In this document: piece after piece, positions 1 through 7,357 of the stretch
Position numbering within the stretch: position 1 is the stretch's first letter
How the letters are laid out: each line of letters opens with the position of its first letter
NCBI GenBank assembly: GCA_001730065.1
Contig: MDLE01000006.1
Coordinates: 138,938-177,484, forward strand
Direction: 5' to 3'
Origin: Rickettsiales bacterium (ex Bugula neritina AB1)
Lineage (GTDB): Bacteria > Pseudomonadota > Alphaproteobacteria > CAJXXZ01 > UBA1459
DNA length: 38,547 nt
Translations under genes and position numbers: made by a program
The notes under the pieces: model-generated
Told to the model about the DNA's origin: nothing
Database searches by the model: none
The model's input: only the letters and a program-made list of their open reading frames with translations

Positions 1-139
1 CACGTATTTGTTTATTTGTTTTACTATAATTACGTAAAAAATCACCGGCCGCAAAATGATTAATTTTTATATTTTTTTGAATATTTCTAGACTGAGTACC
101 CTTACCAGCACCAGGAAGACCAAGAAGTACTAAAAACAT
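1..139 (-). CDS. adk: Adenylate kinase, N-terminal part (cut by window edge)
   Basis: Reading the minus strand from the ATG at 139 gives an adenylate kinase N-terminus: a hydrophobic first strand, the P-loop GLPGAGKGTQ, then HFAAGDFLRN, which matches the family's AMP-binding segment (usually STGDMLR). The enzyme interconverts AMP, ATP and ADP in the cytoplasm. About 46 codons are visible and the rest lies left of the window. Its ATG shares one base with the TGA of the upstream small gene (TGATG), so the two are translationally coupled. Identity is clear from the P-loop and the AMP-site motif. Whether the enzyme is full length cannot be judged. Confidence 0.93.
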   Translation of the reverse strand, partial: MFLVLLGLPGAGKGTQSRNIQKNIKINHFAAGDFLRNYSKTNKQIR

Positions 140-342
140 CAATGCATTTTCCAACTATTTATCAGCAGTTTAACTCCAATATGTAGAGATAATATGACTA
201 TATAAGTTGCAAAAATTCTTAAGAAATTAGAATTTTTCTTTTTACTATTTAACAAAGGTACATTTTTACGTTCTTTATTTAGAAATTCTGTAAAGTCTCC
301 ATATAACGCAAATATTTTATTAATTTTTTTTTTCATATTCAT
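139..342 (-). CDS. Small hypothetical protein with one membrane segment, coupled to adk
   Basis: I do not recognise this 67-residue protein. It has a lysine-rich N-terminus, a charged middle (FLNKERKNVPLLNSKKK) and one hydrophobic stretch at about residues 41-59, so it is probably a small single-pass inner-membrane protein with a cytoplasmic basic N-terminus. It lies between rsmI and adk, ending in a TGATG overlap with adk. An extended -10 (TGATATAAT) sits 3 bases before the first ATG, so translation may start at the second Met (base 336). Conserved synteny with a named family is not evident to me, and it could be lineage-specific. Confidence 0.6.
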   Translation of the reverse strand: MNMKKKINKIFALYGDFTEFLNKERKNVPLLNSKKKNSNFLRIFATYIVILSLHIGVKLLINSWKMH

Positions 343-345
343 GAT

Positions 346-354
346 ATTATATCA
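346..354 (-). promoter_or_regulatory. Extended -10 promoter element for the small gene and adk
   Basis: On the minus strand the sequence TGATATAAT (TGn plus consensus TATAAT) lies 3 bases before the ATG at 342 and 9 bases before the Met-3 codon. No good -35 is visible at 17 bp. It overlaps the stop region of rsmI, so it would give adk an internal promoter. The transcript would be leaderless or nearly so. Confidence 0.45.
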
Positions 355-1158
355 CATTTTAAATTGAATTAATTTATTATATATATCATTTATAGAGTAG
401 TTTGTAATAGTAGAAATGATTTTCGCTAAATCTTTTTTATTAATATGAGAAAATTTTTTTTGTAAATTAATTATAGTATCATTAGAAATTTCAATATTAT
501 TTTTAGGAATTTCATGATTTTTTTCCATTACAACTACAAACTCTCCCTTTAAATTTATTTCTGGTATTTCAGAAATAGGAAAATAATAATAAGTTTCAAA
601 CTTTTTTGTTAATTCTCTTCCTATAAAAAAATAACTATTAGGAAAATATATTTTAAGAAAATTTAAAGTTTTTAGAATTCTTTTAGGGCTATCAAAAAAA
701 ACAATTGTATTTATAGAGTTATATATATCTTTTAATTTATAGTTGTAAAAAAAACCTAAAAAAGTAAAACTACTTCCATTCATAGGTGCAATAGATAAAC
801 AACTTGTAATCGCTGATACACCAGGAATAACTATAACTTTAATATTATTTTCATGTGCAAGTTTTATAATACGAAAACCAGGATCTGAAATTAAAGGCGT
901 ACCTGCTTCAGAAACAATTCCTATATTTTTATTAGAATTATTTTTAATTTTACTAATAATTTCAATACTTCTTTGTTTTTCATTATTATCTTCATAGGAA
1001 TAAATATTTTTGATTTTGATATTATGGTATTTTGCAAATTCCCTAAAACTTCTTGTGTCTTCCGCGTAAATATCTGTGATAATTGAAAAAGTTTCTAAAG
1101 CTCTAATTGTAATATCTTTTTTATTACCAATAGGCATACCAATTATATATATACTCAT
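352..1158 (-). CDS. rsmI: 16S rRNA (cytidine1402-2'-O)-methyltransferase RsmI
   Basis: 268-residue tetrapyrrole-methylase-fold enzyme that 2'-O-methylates C1402 in the 16S rRNA decoding centre using SAM. Diagnostic segments are the N-terminal IYIIGMPIGN (family: LYIVATPIGN), AEDTRSFREF near residue 33 (family: AEDTRxxxxLL), VSEAGTPLISDPGF near residues 82-95, and VIPGVSAITSCLSIAPM near 109. The length is slightly below the usual 280-290, with the C-terminal tail reduced. It is followed by dnaN upstream on the same strand with a 5-bp gap, forming a run dnaN-rsmI-small gene-adk. Methylation at this site is one of several retained 16S modifications in the window (rsmA, rsmD, rsmH). Confidence 0.95.
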   Translation of the reverse strand: MSIYIIGMPIGNKKDITIRALETFSIITDIYAEDTRSFREFAKYHNIKIKNIYSYEDNNEKQRSIEIISKIKNNSNKNIGIVSEAGTPLISDPGFRIIKLAHENNIKVIVIPGVSAITSCLSIAPMNGSSFTFLGFFYNYKLKDIYNSINTIVFFDSPKRILKTLNFLKIYFPNSYFFIGRELTKKFETYYYFPISEIPEINLKGEFVVVMEKNHEIPKNNIEISNDTIINLQKKFSHINKKDLAKIISTITNYSINDIYNKLIQFKM

Positions 1159-1163
1159 AAATT

Positions 1164-2237
1164 TTACATAATTCTTATAGGCATGATAACATGTATGATG
1201 TCATTATTTCTAAGAAAAAAATGAGATAAATTTCCCGTATAAATTAATTCAAGTTCTTTATTTTTTAAGGTTTTTATACTACTTATTAAGAAGTTACAAT
1301 TAATAAAAATTTTTCCTTCACAAACACCAGAAATAACTTGAATACTTTCCTCACCTTTACCTTTGGAAATATCACTACTTTGAAGTAGAAGTGTATTACC
1401 TTGAAAAGTTATTTTAACAACTTGACTAATAACAGATGCTAAAATAATAATACGATTTAAAATACGTAAAAAGTCATTTGTGTTAATTAAAATTTTTGTG
1501 CCTTCATCTATTTTTCCTAGAATTCTTTGATAATCCATAACAAGATGATTTTTTAAAAGTTTTACAAATAAATATACATGTCCAAGTTTAAAAAGTATTT
1601 GATGGTTTTTTTCATACATTTCTATTGTATCACAAGCACTTTTTAAAATAATATTAATACTTTTATGGGATAAAAAATAATTATAATTGTTTTCCTCGTT
1701 TATAGGTAGTTTTGTATATATTAAACGTTTTTTATCACTAGCAATTATTTCTAATAAATTATTAGATAATTTAAGATTAAATGTCCATTCTTCCTGAGTA
1801 ATACTCATAAAACTAAATAATTCTAAAAATTGTTTTTGAGATATAGAAAATATTTTTTTAAAATTTGTGATATCTAGACTTGGAAAATCCTCTTTTAATA
1901 TAAAAAAATTAAAATTACTTTTACTTTCCTTCTCAAATGCATCTTTGATTTCTAAAGTGTTATTAATAACAGATAATTTTATAGTGTGGTAGTTAATTTT
2001 TTTTAAAAGTTCTAAAAAATCTTTAATTTTTACAATGACACTTCCCTCCAACGACTCTTGTACATCAATTTTACTCATGATATGATGATCCATGTCTGTT
2101 GCCTGTAATATAAGATTATTATTTTCTACTTTCATATTAATACTAGCATGTATTAATATAGGTGATTTAGAATTTGTTACTTTACTTATATAAGAAACTT
2201 CTTGAAGTAGTAGCTTTGTAATTACTTGAAATTGCAT
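1164..2237 (-). CDS. dnaN: DNA polymerase III beta sliding clamp
   Basis: 357 residues, close to the usual 366-375. The clamp forms a dimeric ring on DNA and tethers polymerase III and repair enzymes. Recognisable features are the N-terminal domain start (QFQVITKLLLQEVSYISKV), the DNA-facing segment ATDMDHHIMSKI near residue 46, FPSLDI near 118, ASDKKRLIYTKLPI near 168, and the C-terminal VIMPIRIM, which matches the family ending (usually MPMRL/V). An extended -10 promoter (TGATATAAT, 2251-2259) lies 13 bases upstream. The gene is divergent from the triple-Hfq gene across a 73-bp AT-rich gap. No dnaA lies next to it in the visible sequence. Confidence 0.93.
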   Translation of the reverse strand: MQFQVITKLLLQEVSYISKVTNSKSPILIHASINMKVENNNLILQATDMDHHIMSKIDVQESLEGSVIVKIKDFLELLKKINYHTIKLSVINNTLEIKDAFEKESKSNFNFFILKEDFPSLDITNFKKIFSISQKQFLELFSFMSITQEEWTFNLKLSNNLLEIIASDKKRLIYTKLPINEENNYNYFLSHKSINIILKSACDTIEMYEKNHQILFKLGHVYLFVKLLKNHLVMDYQRILGKIDEGTKILINTNDFLRILNRIIILASVISQVVKITFQGNTLLLQSSDISKGKGEESIQVISGVCEGKIFINCNFLISSIKTLKNKELELIYTGNLSHFFLRNNDIIHVIMPIRIM

Positions 2238-2250
2238 ATTAATTCCATAA

Positions 2251-2259
2251 ATTATATCA
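2251..2259 (-). promoter_or_regulatory. Extended -10 promoter element for dnaN
   Basis: TGATATAAT on the minus strand, a perfect TGnTATAAT extended -10, 13 bases before the dnaN ATG. No convincing -35 is visible, consistent with an extended -10 class. The divergent triple-Hfq gene has its own TATAAT at 2290-2295. Confidence 0.55.
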
Positions 2260-2289
2260 TATATATAATATTAATAGATAAAAATAATA

Positions 2290-2306
2290 TATAATTTATC
2301 AGGAGG
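2290..2306 (+). promoter_or_regulatory. -10 hexamer and perfect Shine-Dalgarno for the triple-Hfq gene
   Basis: TATAAT at 2290-2295, then AGGAGG at 2301-2306, four bases before the ATG at 2311. A full AGGAGG is rare in this window, where most starts have AAGGA, GGAG or nothing, so this gene may be translated strongly. The -35 region is not recognisable. A transcript starting about seven bases after the -10 would begin almost at the Shine-Dalgarno. Confidence 0.5.
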
Positions 2307-2310
2307 TATA

Positions 2311-2928
2311 ATGTATAAAAAAAATAATAATAACTTTGATGGTTTTTTAATAAGAAGTCTTCAAAGTATTTTAAACAAAGAAGTATCTATATTTTTAACA
2401 AATGGTGTGAAATTAGAAGGGATATTAACATTTTTTTTAGAAGGTGAGTATGTAGTTATTTCAAAAAATCAACAGCAACAACAAGTTATTTGGCAGGCAA
2501 TTGCAACGATTAATGGAGATATTTCTTCAGAATCTATGTCAATTGATAAACCATTAGAGTTTAATTCTATGGTGGAGTTTTTAAATACAAAAATAAAAAA
2601 AAATATATATGTATTTCTAGAAAATGGTATTAAATTATCAGGTCAATTATTGCAATATCAAATTTATGAATATTTATTTATTTCTAATCAAAATAATGTA
2701 CAAATTATTTTATGGAATTCTATTTCTAGCATTCTTGAAGAAAGTGATAATAATATAAATGATAATTTAAATGAAAACTATAGTAATATTTTTTTAAAAA
2801 CAGGTATAAAATTAATAGGAAATATTACCGATTATAAATTTAATGACTATTTAATAATATCTAATAAGAATTCACATCAAATTGTTTTTTTTAGATTTAT
2901 CGCAACTATCTCTAGAGTATTAAAATAA
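2311..2928 (+). CDS. Triple Hfq/Sm-like domain protein (three Hfq folds in one chain)
   Basis: 205 residues holding three tandem copies of an Hfq-type Sm fold. Copy 1 covers about 10-67, copy 2 about 86-142, copy 3 about 153-203. Each has the Sm1 signature: SIFLTNGVKLEG, YVFLENGIKLSG and NIFLKTGIKLIG (Hfq: SIYLVNGIKLQG), then a YVVIS/YLFIS/YLIIS strand. Each ends in an Sm2-like strand. The Hfq YKHA motif is replaced by IWQA (60-63), LWNS (134-137) and FFRF (193-196), so the conserved Lys and His of the proximal RNA site are absent. Copies 1 and 2 keep an N-terminal helix (FLIRSLQSIL; MVEFLNTKI) but copy 3 seems to lack one. Hfq normally works as a homohexamer, so two such chains could build a six-domain pseudo-hexamer. 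RNA binding is inferred from the fold. Confidence 0.8.
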   Translation: MYKKNNNNFDGFLIRSLQSILNKEVSIFLTNGVKLEGILTFFLEGEYVVISKNQQQQQVIWQAIATINGDISSESMSIDKPLEFNSMVEFLNTKIKKNIYVFLENGIKLSGQLLQYQIYEYLFISNQNNVQIILWNSISSILEESDNNINDNLNENYSNIFLKTGIKLIGNITDYKFNDYLIISNKNSHQIVFFRFIATISRVLK

Positions 2929-2952
2929 TAAAATAATAAAATAATAAAATAA
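2921..2952 (+). repeat. 8-bp tandem repeat, four copies of TAAAATAA
   Basis: Four perfect tandem copies of TAAAATAA begin in the last codon of the triple-Hfq gene and continue past its stop at 2926-2928. Each copy carries TAA, so the stop is backed up. A slippage-prone tract of this kind could be length-variable between cells. No hairpin is seen. Confidence 0.75.
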
Positions 2953-3000
2953 TAAAAATAATAAATTTTAATAAAAAAATACAGTATTTATTCTAATAAA

Positions 3001-4281
3001 TTATTGATTTAAATTAGAAAAACTCATATCAAATACTTTTATAGAAGGTGTTCTTATATTTTTTTTTTCTAAATCACCATCATTAGCAATTAAAACATTT
3101 TTTAAAAGTTCCTTAGCATTACCACTAATAGTTCCGTTAACTGGGTGTTTTATAGCACCATCTTCCACAAAAAATCCTTTTATACCTACACTTATAATGC
3201 CATTTTGAAAATTAAATCCACTACCTAAAATTGTGTCTACTAATAAACCATTTTGAGTATTTTCTATTAATTCTTCAAAAGTATAATTACCATTTTCCAT
3301 ATATACATTTGTAATACTAACATCATAACCAAAACAATTACCAGTAGATTGTTCCTTCAGACGATAAGCATACTCACTATCATATATAAAAGTTTTTAAT
3401 ACACCATTTTCCACTAAATATTTCTTTTTTGTGGTAATAAAATCATCATCCATATAACTATCACTAAAGGTATTCATATGGGGATTTTCTATAATATTAA
3501 TATTTTCAGAAAATACTTTTTTTCCTACACAATCTAAAAGAAAAGTATTTTTATTATATACATTTTTACTATCAATAGCTTCTAATATCATATCTAAAAA
3601 ATTATTTACATATTTATGAAAAATCACATCATATTTATTATTTTTGATAGATATTACATTTAGTTTTTTTTTAAGCACGTCACTAATTTCTTTTATCTCT
3701 TTTTCTAAATTTAAAGAATCATTAATAGGGAAAAAATTAGTACCATAATTTTCCTGTTGATTATTATCATCTTCAATATTTAAATCTATATATAGATATG
3801 ATATACTTTTTTTTTCATGGTTATAGTTGTTTCTATTATCAAAAGTATACTTTTGATAATTACGATTACATATATATGTAGAGGATTCTAATACCTGGTT
3901 TTTTTTTATTTCTTTATGAATATTATCCATTAATGAAAACATTTGTGATTCATCCATATTAGTACCTTGATAATTTAAAAAAAAGTTTTTATTTTCAGAA
4001 TTAGGTACAAAATAATAATCACTATTCTGTAAATAAATCAAAGAATTTTCTAAATTGATAATAAAATTTTCTAAATCTTCTATACCTATTTTTGTAGATA
4101 TATATTTTTTACCATCATGGAAAATCCTAAAAATAACCTTATATATTTCTGTGTTTTCACAAGATTCAGTTTTAAAATTTGAAGAACTAATAATTTTATT
4201 ATTTTCTTTAATTAATATACATGTATAATAATCTATCTTATTCATTAAATTTTTTATTTTTTCGATAATTTCCATTAACAT
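3001..4281 (-). CDS. pmbA: TldE/PmbA-family metalloprotease subunit
   Basis: PmbA (TldE) family, the partner of TldD in a heteromeric zinc protease that clips unfolded peptides. TldE itself lacks the metal-binding HExxH motif, and none is seen here. Family-like segments are KYDVIFHKYVNNFLDMIL, the FLLDCVGKKVFSENINIIENPHM region, DDDFITTKKKYLVENGVLKTFIYDSEYA, and the C-terminal GSGFNFQNGIISVGIKGFFVEDGAI with HPVNGTISGNAKELL. The N-terminal third is poorly conserved. The reading frame is open upstream to 4317, but a promoter (TTGTCA, 17 bp, TATAAT) occupies 4289-4317, so the start is placed at 4281 (Met 13 of the longer frame) or 4275. No tldD is visible in the window. Confidence 0.88.
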   Translation of the reverse strand: MLMEIIEKIKNLMNKIDYYTCILIKENNKIISSSNFKTESCENTEIYKVIFRIFHDGKKYISTKIGIEDLENFIINLENSLIYLQNSDYYFVPNSENKNFFLNYQGTNMDESQMFSLMDNIHKEIKKNQVLESSTYICNRNYQKYTFDNRNNYNHEKKSISYLYIDLNIEDDNNQQENYGTNFFPINDSLNLEKEIKEISDVLKKKLNVISIKNNKYDVIFHKYVNNFLDMILEAIDSKNVYNKNTFLLDCVGKKVFSENINIIENPHMNTFSDSYMDDDFITTKKKYLVENGVLKTFIYDSEYAYRLKEQSTGNCFGYDVSITNVYMENGNYTFEELIENTQNGLLVDTILGSGFNFQNGIISVGIKGFFVEDGAIKHPVNGTISGNAKELLKNVLIANDGDLEKKNIRTPSIKVFDMSFSNLNQ

Positions 4282-4288
4282 TAGGTAA

Positions 4289-4317
4289 ATTATACAATTC
4301 TTTTGATAAAATGACAA
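4289..4317 (-). promoter_or_regulatory. Sigma70-type promoter of pmbA, predicts a leaderless mRNA
   Basis: On the minus strand TTGTCA (4312-4317), a 17-bp spacer and TATAAT (4289-4294). Transcription would begin near 4282, at or next to the ATG at 4281. This rules out the upstream in-frame ATG at 4317 and suggests a leaderless message. Confidence 0.7.
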
Positions 4318-4320
4318 TAA

Positions 4321-6078
4321 ATGGAATGTATAGATGAAAGTTATTTTAATAACTTAAATGAATATCAAAAAAAAGCTGTATTTACAAAAAATAAATATGT
4401 ATTAGTAATTGCTTCTGCAGGTACTGGTAAAACACGTGTATTAGTAGGAAGGTATTTATATTTACTTAAAGAAGTTAATTATAATCAAATAATAGCTTTA
4501 ACATTTACAAATAAAGCTGCAAAAGAAATGATAAATCGTATAGATATAAAAGGATCACTTTTTGTGGGTACTTTTCATAGTATTTGTCTAAGATTATTAA
4601 GAGAATATGCAAATATATCTCCTACTATTATTGATGATGATGACATGAAAAAAATTCTTGAAAAACTTGAATATAGTGAAAATTTAGTGACTTCTATTAA
4701 ACACATACAAGATAACTATATATCAATAGATGATATTAATGATAAAAATCATATATCAATTAAAGAAGCGTATATTAAATATAATAAAGAATTGGAAAAA
4801 AATAATTTAATGGATTTTAATACAATTATTTTAAAAACTATAGATATTTTAAAAAATCCTTCTATAGGTGATAAAATTCGTGAAAGATTTAAATACGTTT
4901 TAGTGGATGAATATCAAGATACAAGTACCTCTCAAGAAAATTTACTTATAGAACTTACAAAAGAAAAAACATCATTATTTGCAGTCGGAGATGATGATCA
5001 ATCTATATATCATTGGAGAGGTGCTAATATTCAAAATATCTTGACATTTCAAGATAGATATCCTAACAGTGAAATTATAGAACTACAAAATAACTATCGT
5101 TCCACCAATGAAATATTAGACTTTGCAAAGGCTGTTATAAATTCTAATGATGATAGATATAAAAAACAAATATCTGGAATTAAAAATGGTAATAAAGTAC
5201 AAATTTATTCTGTTCCTACAAATAGACAAGAACCCGCAATAATTGCTAGTCAAATTCAAGAGATTATATTAAAAGGTAATTATAGCTATAAGGATATTGG
5301 TATTTTAGCAAGATCAAATCAAACTTTAAGATTTATTGAACAAGAATTAAATATAAATAGCATTCCTTATCGTCTTTTTAGTGGTATAAAATTTTTTGAT
5401 CGCCAAGAAATTAAAACAATTATAAGTTATTTTCGTTTGATTTTAAATAATAATGATTGGTTAGCATTTGAAAAGGTTATTTCAAGTCCTCGTCGTGGTA
5501 TAGGTCTTAAAACTTTAGAAATTTTAAAAAAAAAAGAATATTTATTTGAAAATTTAGAAGGTATTTTATCAAAAAAACAACAGGAAGAAATGGAAAAATT
5601 AGAAAATTTACTATTCAAATGGAAAAAAGACCTAAAAATCATGGATTTATCAAGTTTTTTGTTTCGTGTTTTAGAAGAATCAGGTTTAAAAGATTTCTTC
5701 AAAGAAAAACATCAAATAAATAACTTAAAAGAACTTTCAGTGGTATTAAGTACTTTTAAAAATTTACAGGAATTTATAGATACTTTTTATTTTATTATAG
5801 ATGAAAAAGAAAATAATAGTAATTATGTATCTCTAATGACATTACATATGGCAAAAGGTTTAGAATTTCCAATAGTTATTTTACCTGCTTGGTCAGAGGG
5901 TTATCTTCCTCATCCTAAGTCCGTAGAAGAAGGAAATATATCTGAAGAAACAAGATTAGCTTATGTGGGTGTTACTCGTGCCAAAGATCATTTGTATATA
6001 TATTTTTACAATAATAATCCCTCAAGATTTTTACGTAAATGTGCACCATATGCAGATATATTTATGTATAATAATTAA
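4321..6078 (+). CDS. uvrD: UvrD/PcrA-type superfamily 1 DNA helicase
   Basis: 585-residue SF1A 3'-5' helicase used in nucleotide-excision and mismatch repair and in clearing replication obstacles. Motifs in order are the Q motif (LNEYQKKAV, residue 12), Walker A ASAGTGKT (31-38), motif Ia ALTFTNKAAKEM, GTFHSICLRLLREY, Walker B VLVDEYQDTSTSQ near 197, DDDQSIYHWRGA, NYRSTNEIL, TLHMAKGLEF and the C-terminal EETRLAYVGVTRAKDHLYIYF. UvrD is usually about 720 residues. Here the C-terminal tail, and probably part of the 2B domain, are reduced. UvrD, PcrA and Rep cannot be separated by eye. The stop codon directly abuts that of the convergent ftsZ. Confidence 0.93.
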   Translation: MECIDESYFNNLNEYQKKAVFTKNKYVLVIASAGTGKTRVLVGRYLYLLKEVNYNQIIALTFTNKAAKEMINRIDIKGSLFVGTFHSICLRLLREYANISPTIIDDDDMKKILEKLEYSENLVTSIKHIQDNYISIDDINDKNHISIKEAYIKYNKELEKNNLMDFNTIILKTIDILKNPSIGDKIRERFKYVLVDEYQDTSTSQENLLIELTKEKTSLFAVGDDDQSIYHWRGANIQNILTFQDRYPNSEIIELQNNYRSTNEILDFAKAVINSNDDRYKKQISGIKNGNKVQIYSVPTNRQEPAIIASQIQEIILKGNYSYKDIGILARSNQTLRFIEQELNINSIPYRLFSGIKFFDRQEIKTIISYFRLILNNNDWLAFEKVISSPRRGIGLKTLEILKKKEYLFENLEGILSKKQQEEMEKLENLLFKWKKDLKIMDLSSFLFRVLEESGLKDFFKEKHQINNLKELSVVLSTFKNLQEFIDTFYFIIDEKENNSNYVSLMTLHMAKGLEFPIVILPAWSEGYLPHPKSVEEGNISEETRLAYVGVTRAKDHLYIYFYNNNPSRFLRKCAPYADIFMYNN

Positions 6079-6083
6079 TTATT
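6070..6083. other. Palindrome spanning two abutting convergent stop codons
   Basis: AATAATTAATTATT is a perfect 14-bp palindrome containing the uvrD stop (6076-6078) and the ftsZ stop (6079-6081, opposite strand), with no base between the genes. It may arise simply from two facing TAA stops in AT-rich sequence. It is too AT-rich and short to call a terminator. Confidence 0.6.
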
Positions 6084-7356
6084 CTTGTTCTAAATCTTCA
6101 TTTTTATTTGTGTTAAAAAACCAAGACCAACCGGTTTTTGTTTTTTTTTCTTCTTGAACTTCTTGATTTTCTTCTATATTATTGTCAATAGAATCATTTT
6201 CTATATTAATAATTTTTTCTTTTTCTTGAGGTGTATCTTTAGGAAAACCTGTGGCAATAAAAAGAACTTGAATAAATTTTTTTTTTTCTTCTGAAGAACT
6301 GGAGTTACTAGTTATATCTATAAAACCTGTATTTTCAGAATAATTATTATCATCAGGATTACTATTCTCTACAATAGTTGTGCCTATTTTTATACAACAA
6401 TTAGACTTATCCGTATATTGACAAATATAATTTACAATTTCATCAATTTCTACTAAAGTTAATCTTTTATCACCAGTAATATGTATTAAAACATTTTGAG
6501 CACCCATTAAACGATGATTATTTATAGGCTCTAATAAAGGATTAGAAAGAGCTTTTTCTGCGGCTTTTATACCACAACCATCTCCCTCTGCTTCTCCAAA
6601 ACCAAAAACCGCTAAACCCATATTTTCTGTCGCTTTTTTAAAGTCTGCAAAATCTACATTCATTAGATCAGGAAATTTTAAAATTCTAATAAAACTTTTT
6701 ATAAATTCTGTAATTATACTATCAGCAATATTATAGGCTTCAATAATAGGAGTATTAGAATTTATAACATTAAATAATAATTGATTAGAAAAAACTACAA
6801 TTGTATCTGCTACATCTTTAATATTTTTTATACCTTCTTCCGCTAATTCCATCTTACGATCTCCTTCGCATTTAAAAGGTTTAATAATAAAACATATTAC
6901 TAATTTTCCCATTTCTTTAGCAACATTTGCAATATAGGGAGAAGAACCTGTACCTGTACCACCTCCAAAACAAGATACTATGATTACAATATCACTATCT
7001 TCAATAGCCTTTTGTATTTCAGAAACACTAAATTCAGCTGCAGCTTTTCCCTTTTCAGGGTCGGAACCAGCTCCAAGACCATCATTACCTAATTGTATAC
7101 AAGTTTCTACTAAATTACAGGAATACAAAGATTGATGATCTGTATTAGTAGCTATAAATTTAATACCACCAACATTGATAATATCTTCCCAACTAGATTG
7201 ATTATAGAAAGAAGATATTATTCTGTGAAGACTACTACAGCCACCTCCACCTACACCTAATATAGAAAAAATAGGTCTTGTTTTTTTTACATATTTTATT
7301 GGTTCTTTTTGTGCATTTTGATTATGCATAGCTATATCTATATTTTCATTGTTCAT
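6079..7356 (-). CDS. ftsZ: Cell division protein FtsZ
   Basis: 425-residue tubulin-like GTPase that forms the division ring. The GTP site is visible as LGVGGGGC (33-40), the tubulin signature GGGTGTG (131-137) and the T7 synergy loop NVDFAD (233-238) with catalytic Asp 235 and 238. The second domain continues through GTTIVENSNPD and FIATGF near 371. After this comes an acidic, asparagine-rich linker and a C-terminus with TGWSWFFN. The usual C-terminal peptide (DIPAFLRR-like), which binds FtsA, ZipA, SepF or FzlC, is absent. A short N-terminal extension of about 27 residues precedes the fold. Shine-Dalgarno-like AAGGA lies upstream. Gene order is rsmA, ppiD-like, ftsZ rather than the classical dcw position after ftsA. 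Confidence 0.95.
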   Translation of the reverse strand: MNNENIDIAMHNQNAQKEPIKYVKKTRPIFSILGVGGGGCSSLHRIISSFYNQSSWEDIINVGGIKFIATNTDHQSLYSCNLVETCIQLGNDGLGAGSDPEKGKAAAEFSVSEIQKAIEDSDIVIIVSCFGGGTGTGSSPYIANVAKEMGKLVICFIIKPFKCEGDRKMELAEEGIKNIKDVADTIVVFSNQLLFNVINSNTPIIEAYNIADSIITEFIKSFIRILKFPDLMNVDFADFKKATENMGLAVFGFGEAEGDGCGIKAAEKALSNPLLEPINNHRLMGAQNVLIHITGDKRLTLVEIDEIVNYICQYTDKSNCCIKIGTTIVENSNPDDNNYSENTGFIDITSNSSSSEEKKKFIQVLFIATGFPKDTPQEKEKIINIENDSIDNNIEENQEVQEEKKTKTGWSWFFNTNKNEDLEQE

Positions 7357-7357
7357 T

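Noticed and set aside
3001-4317. Longest frame start for pmbA at 4317
   Set aside because: A promoter with TTGTCA-17-TATAAT covers 4289-4317, so this ATG would lie upstream of transcription.
5427-5702. 91-codon minus-strand frame inside the helicase gene
   Set aside because: Antisense to conserved helicase sequence; shadow.
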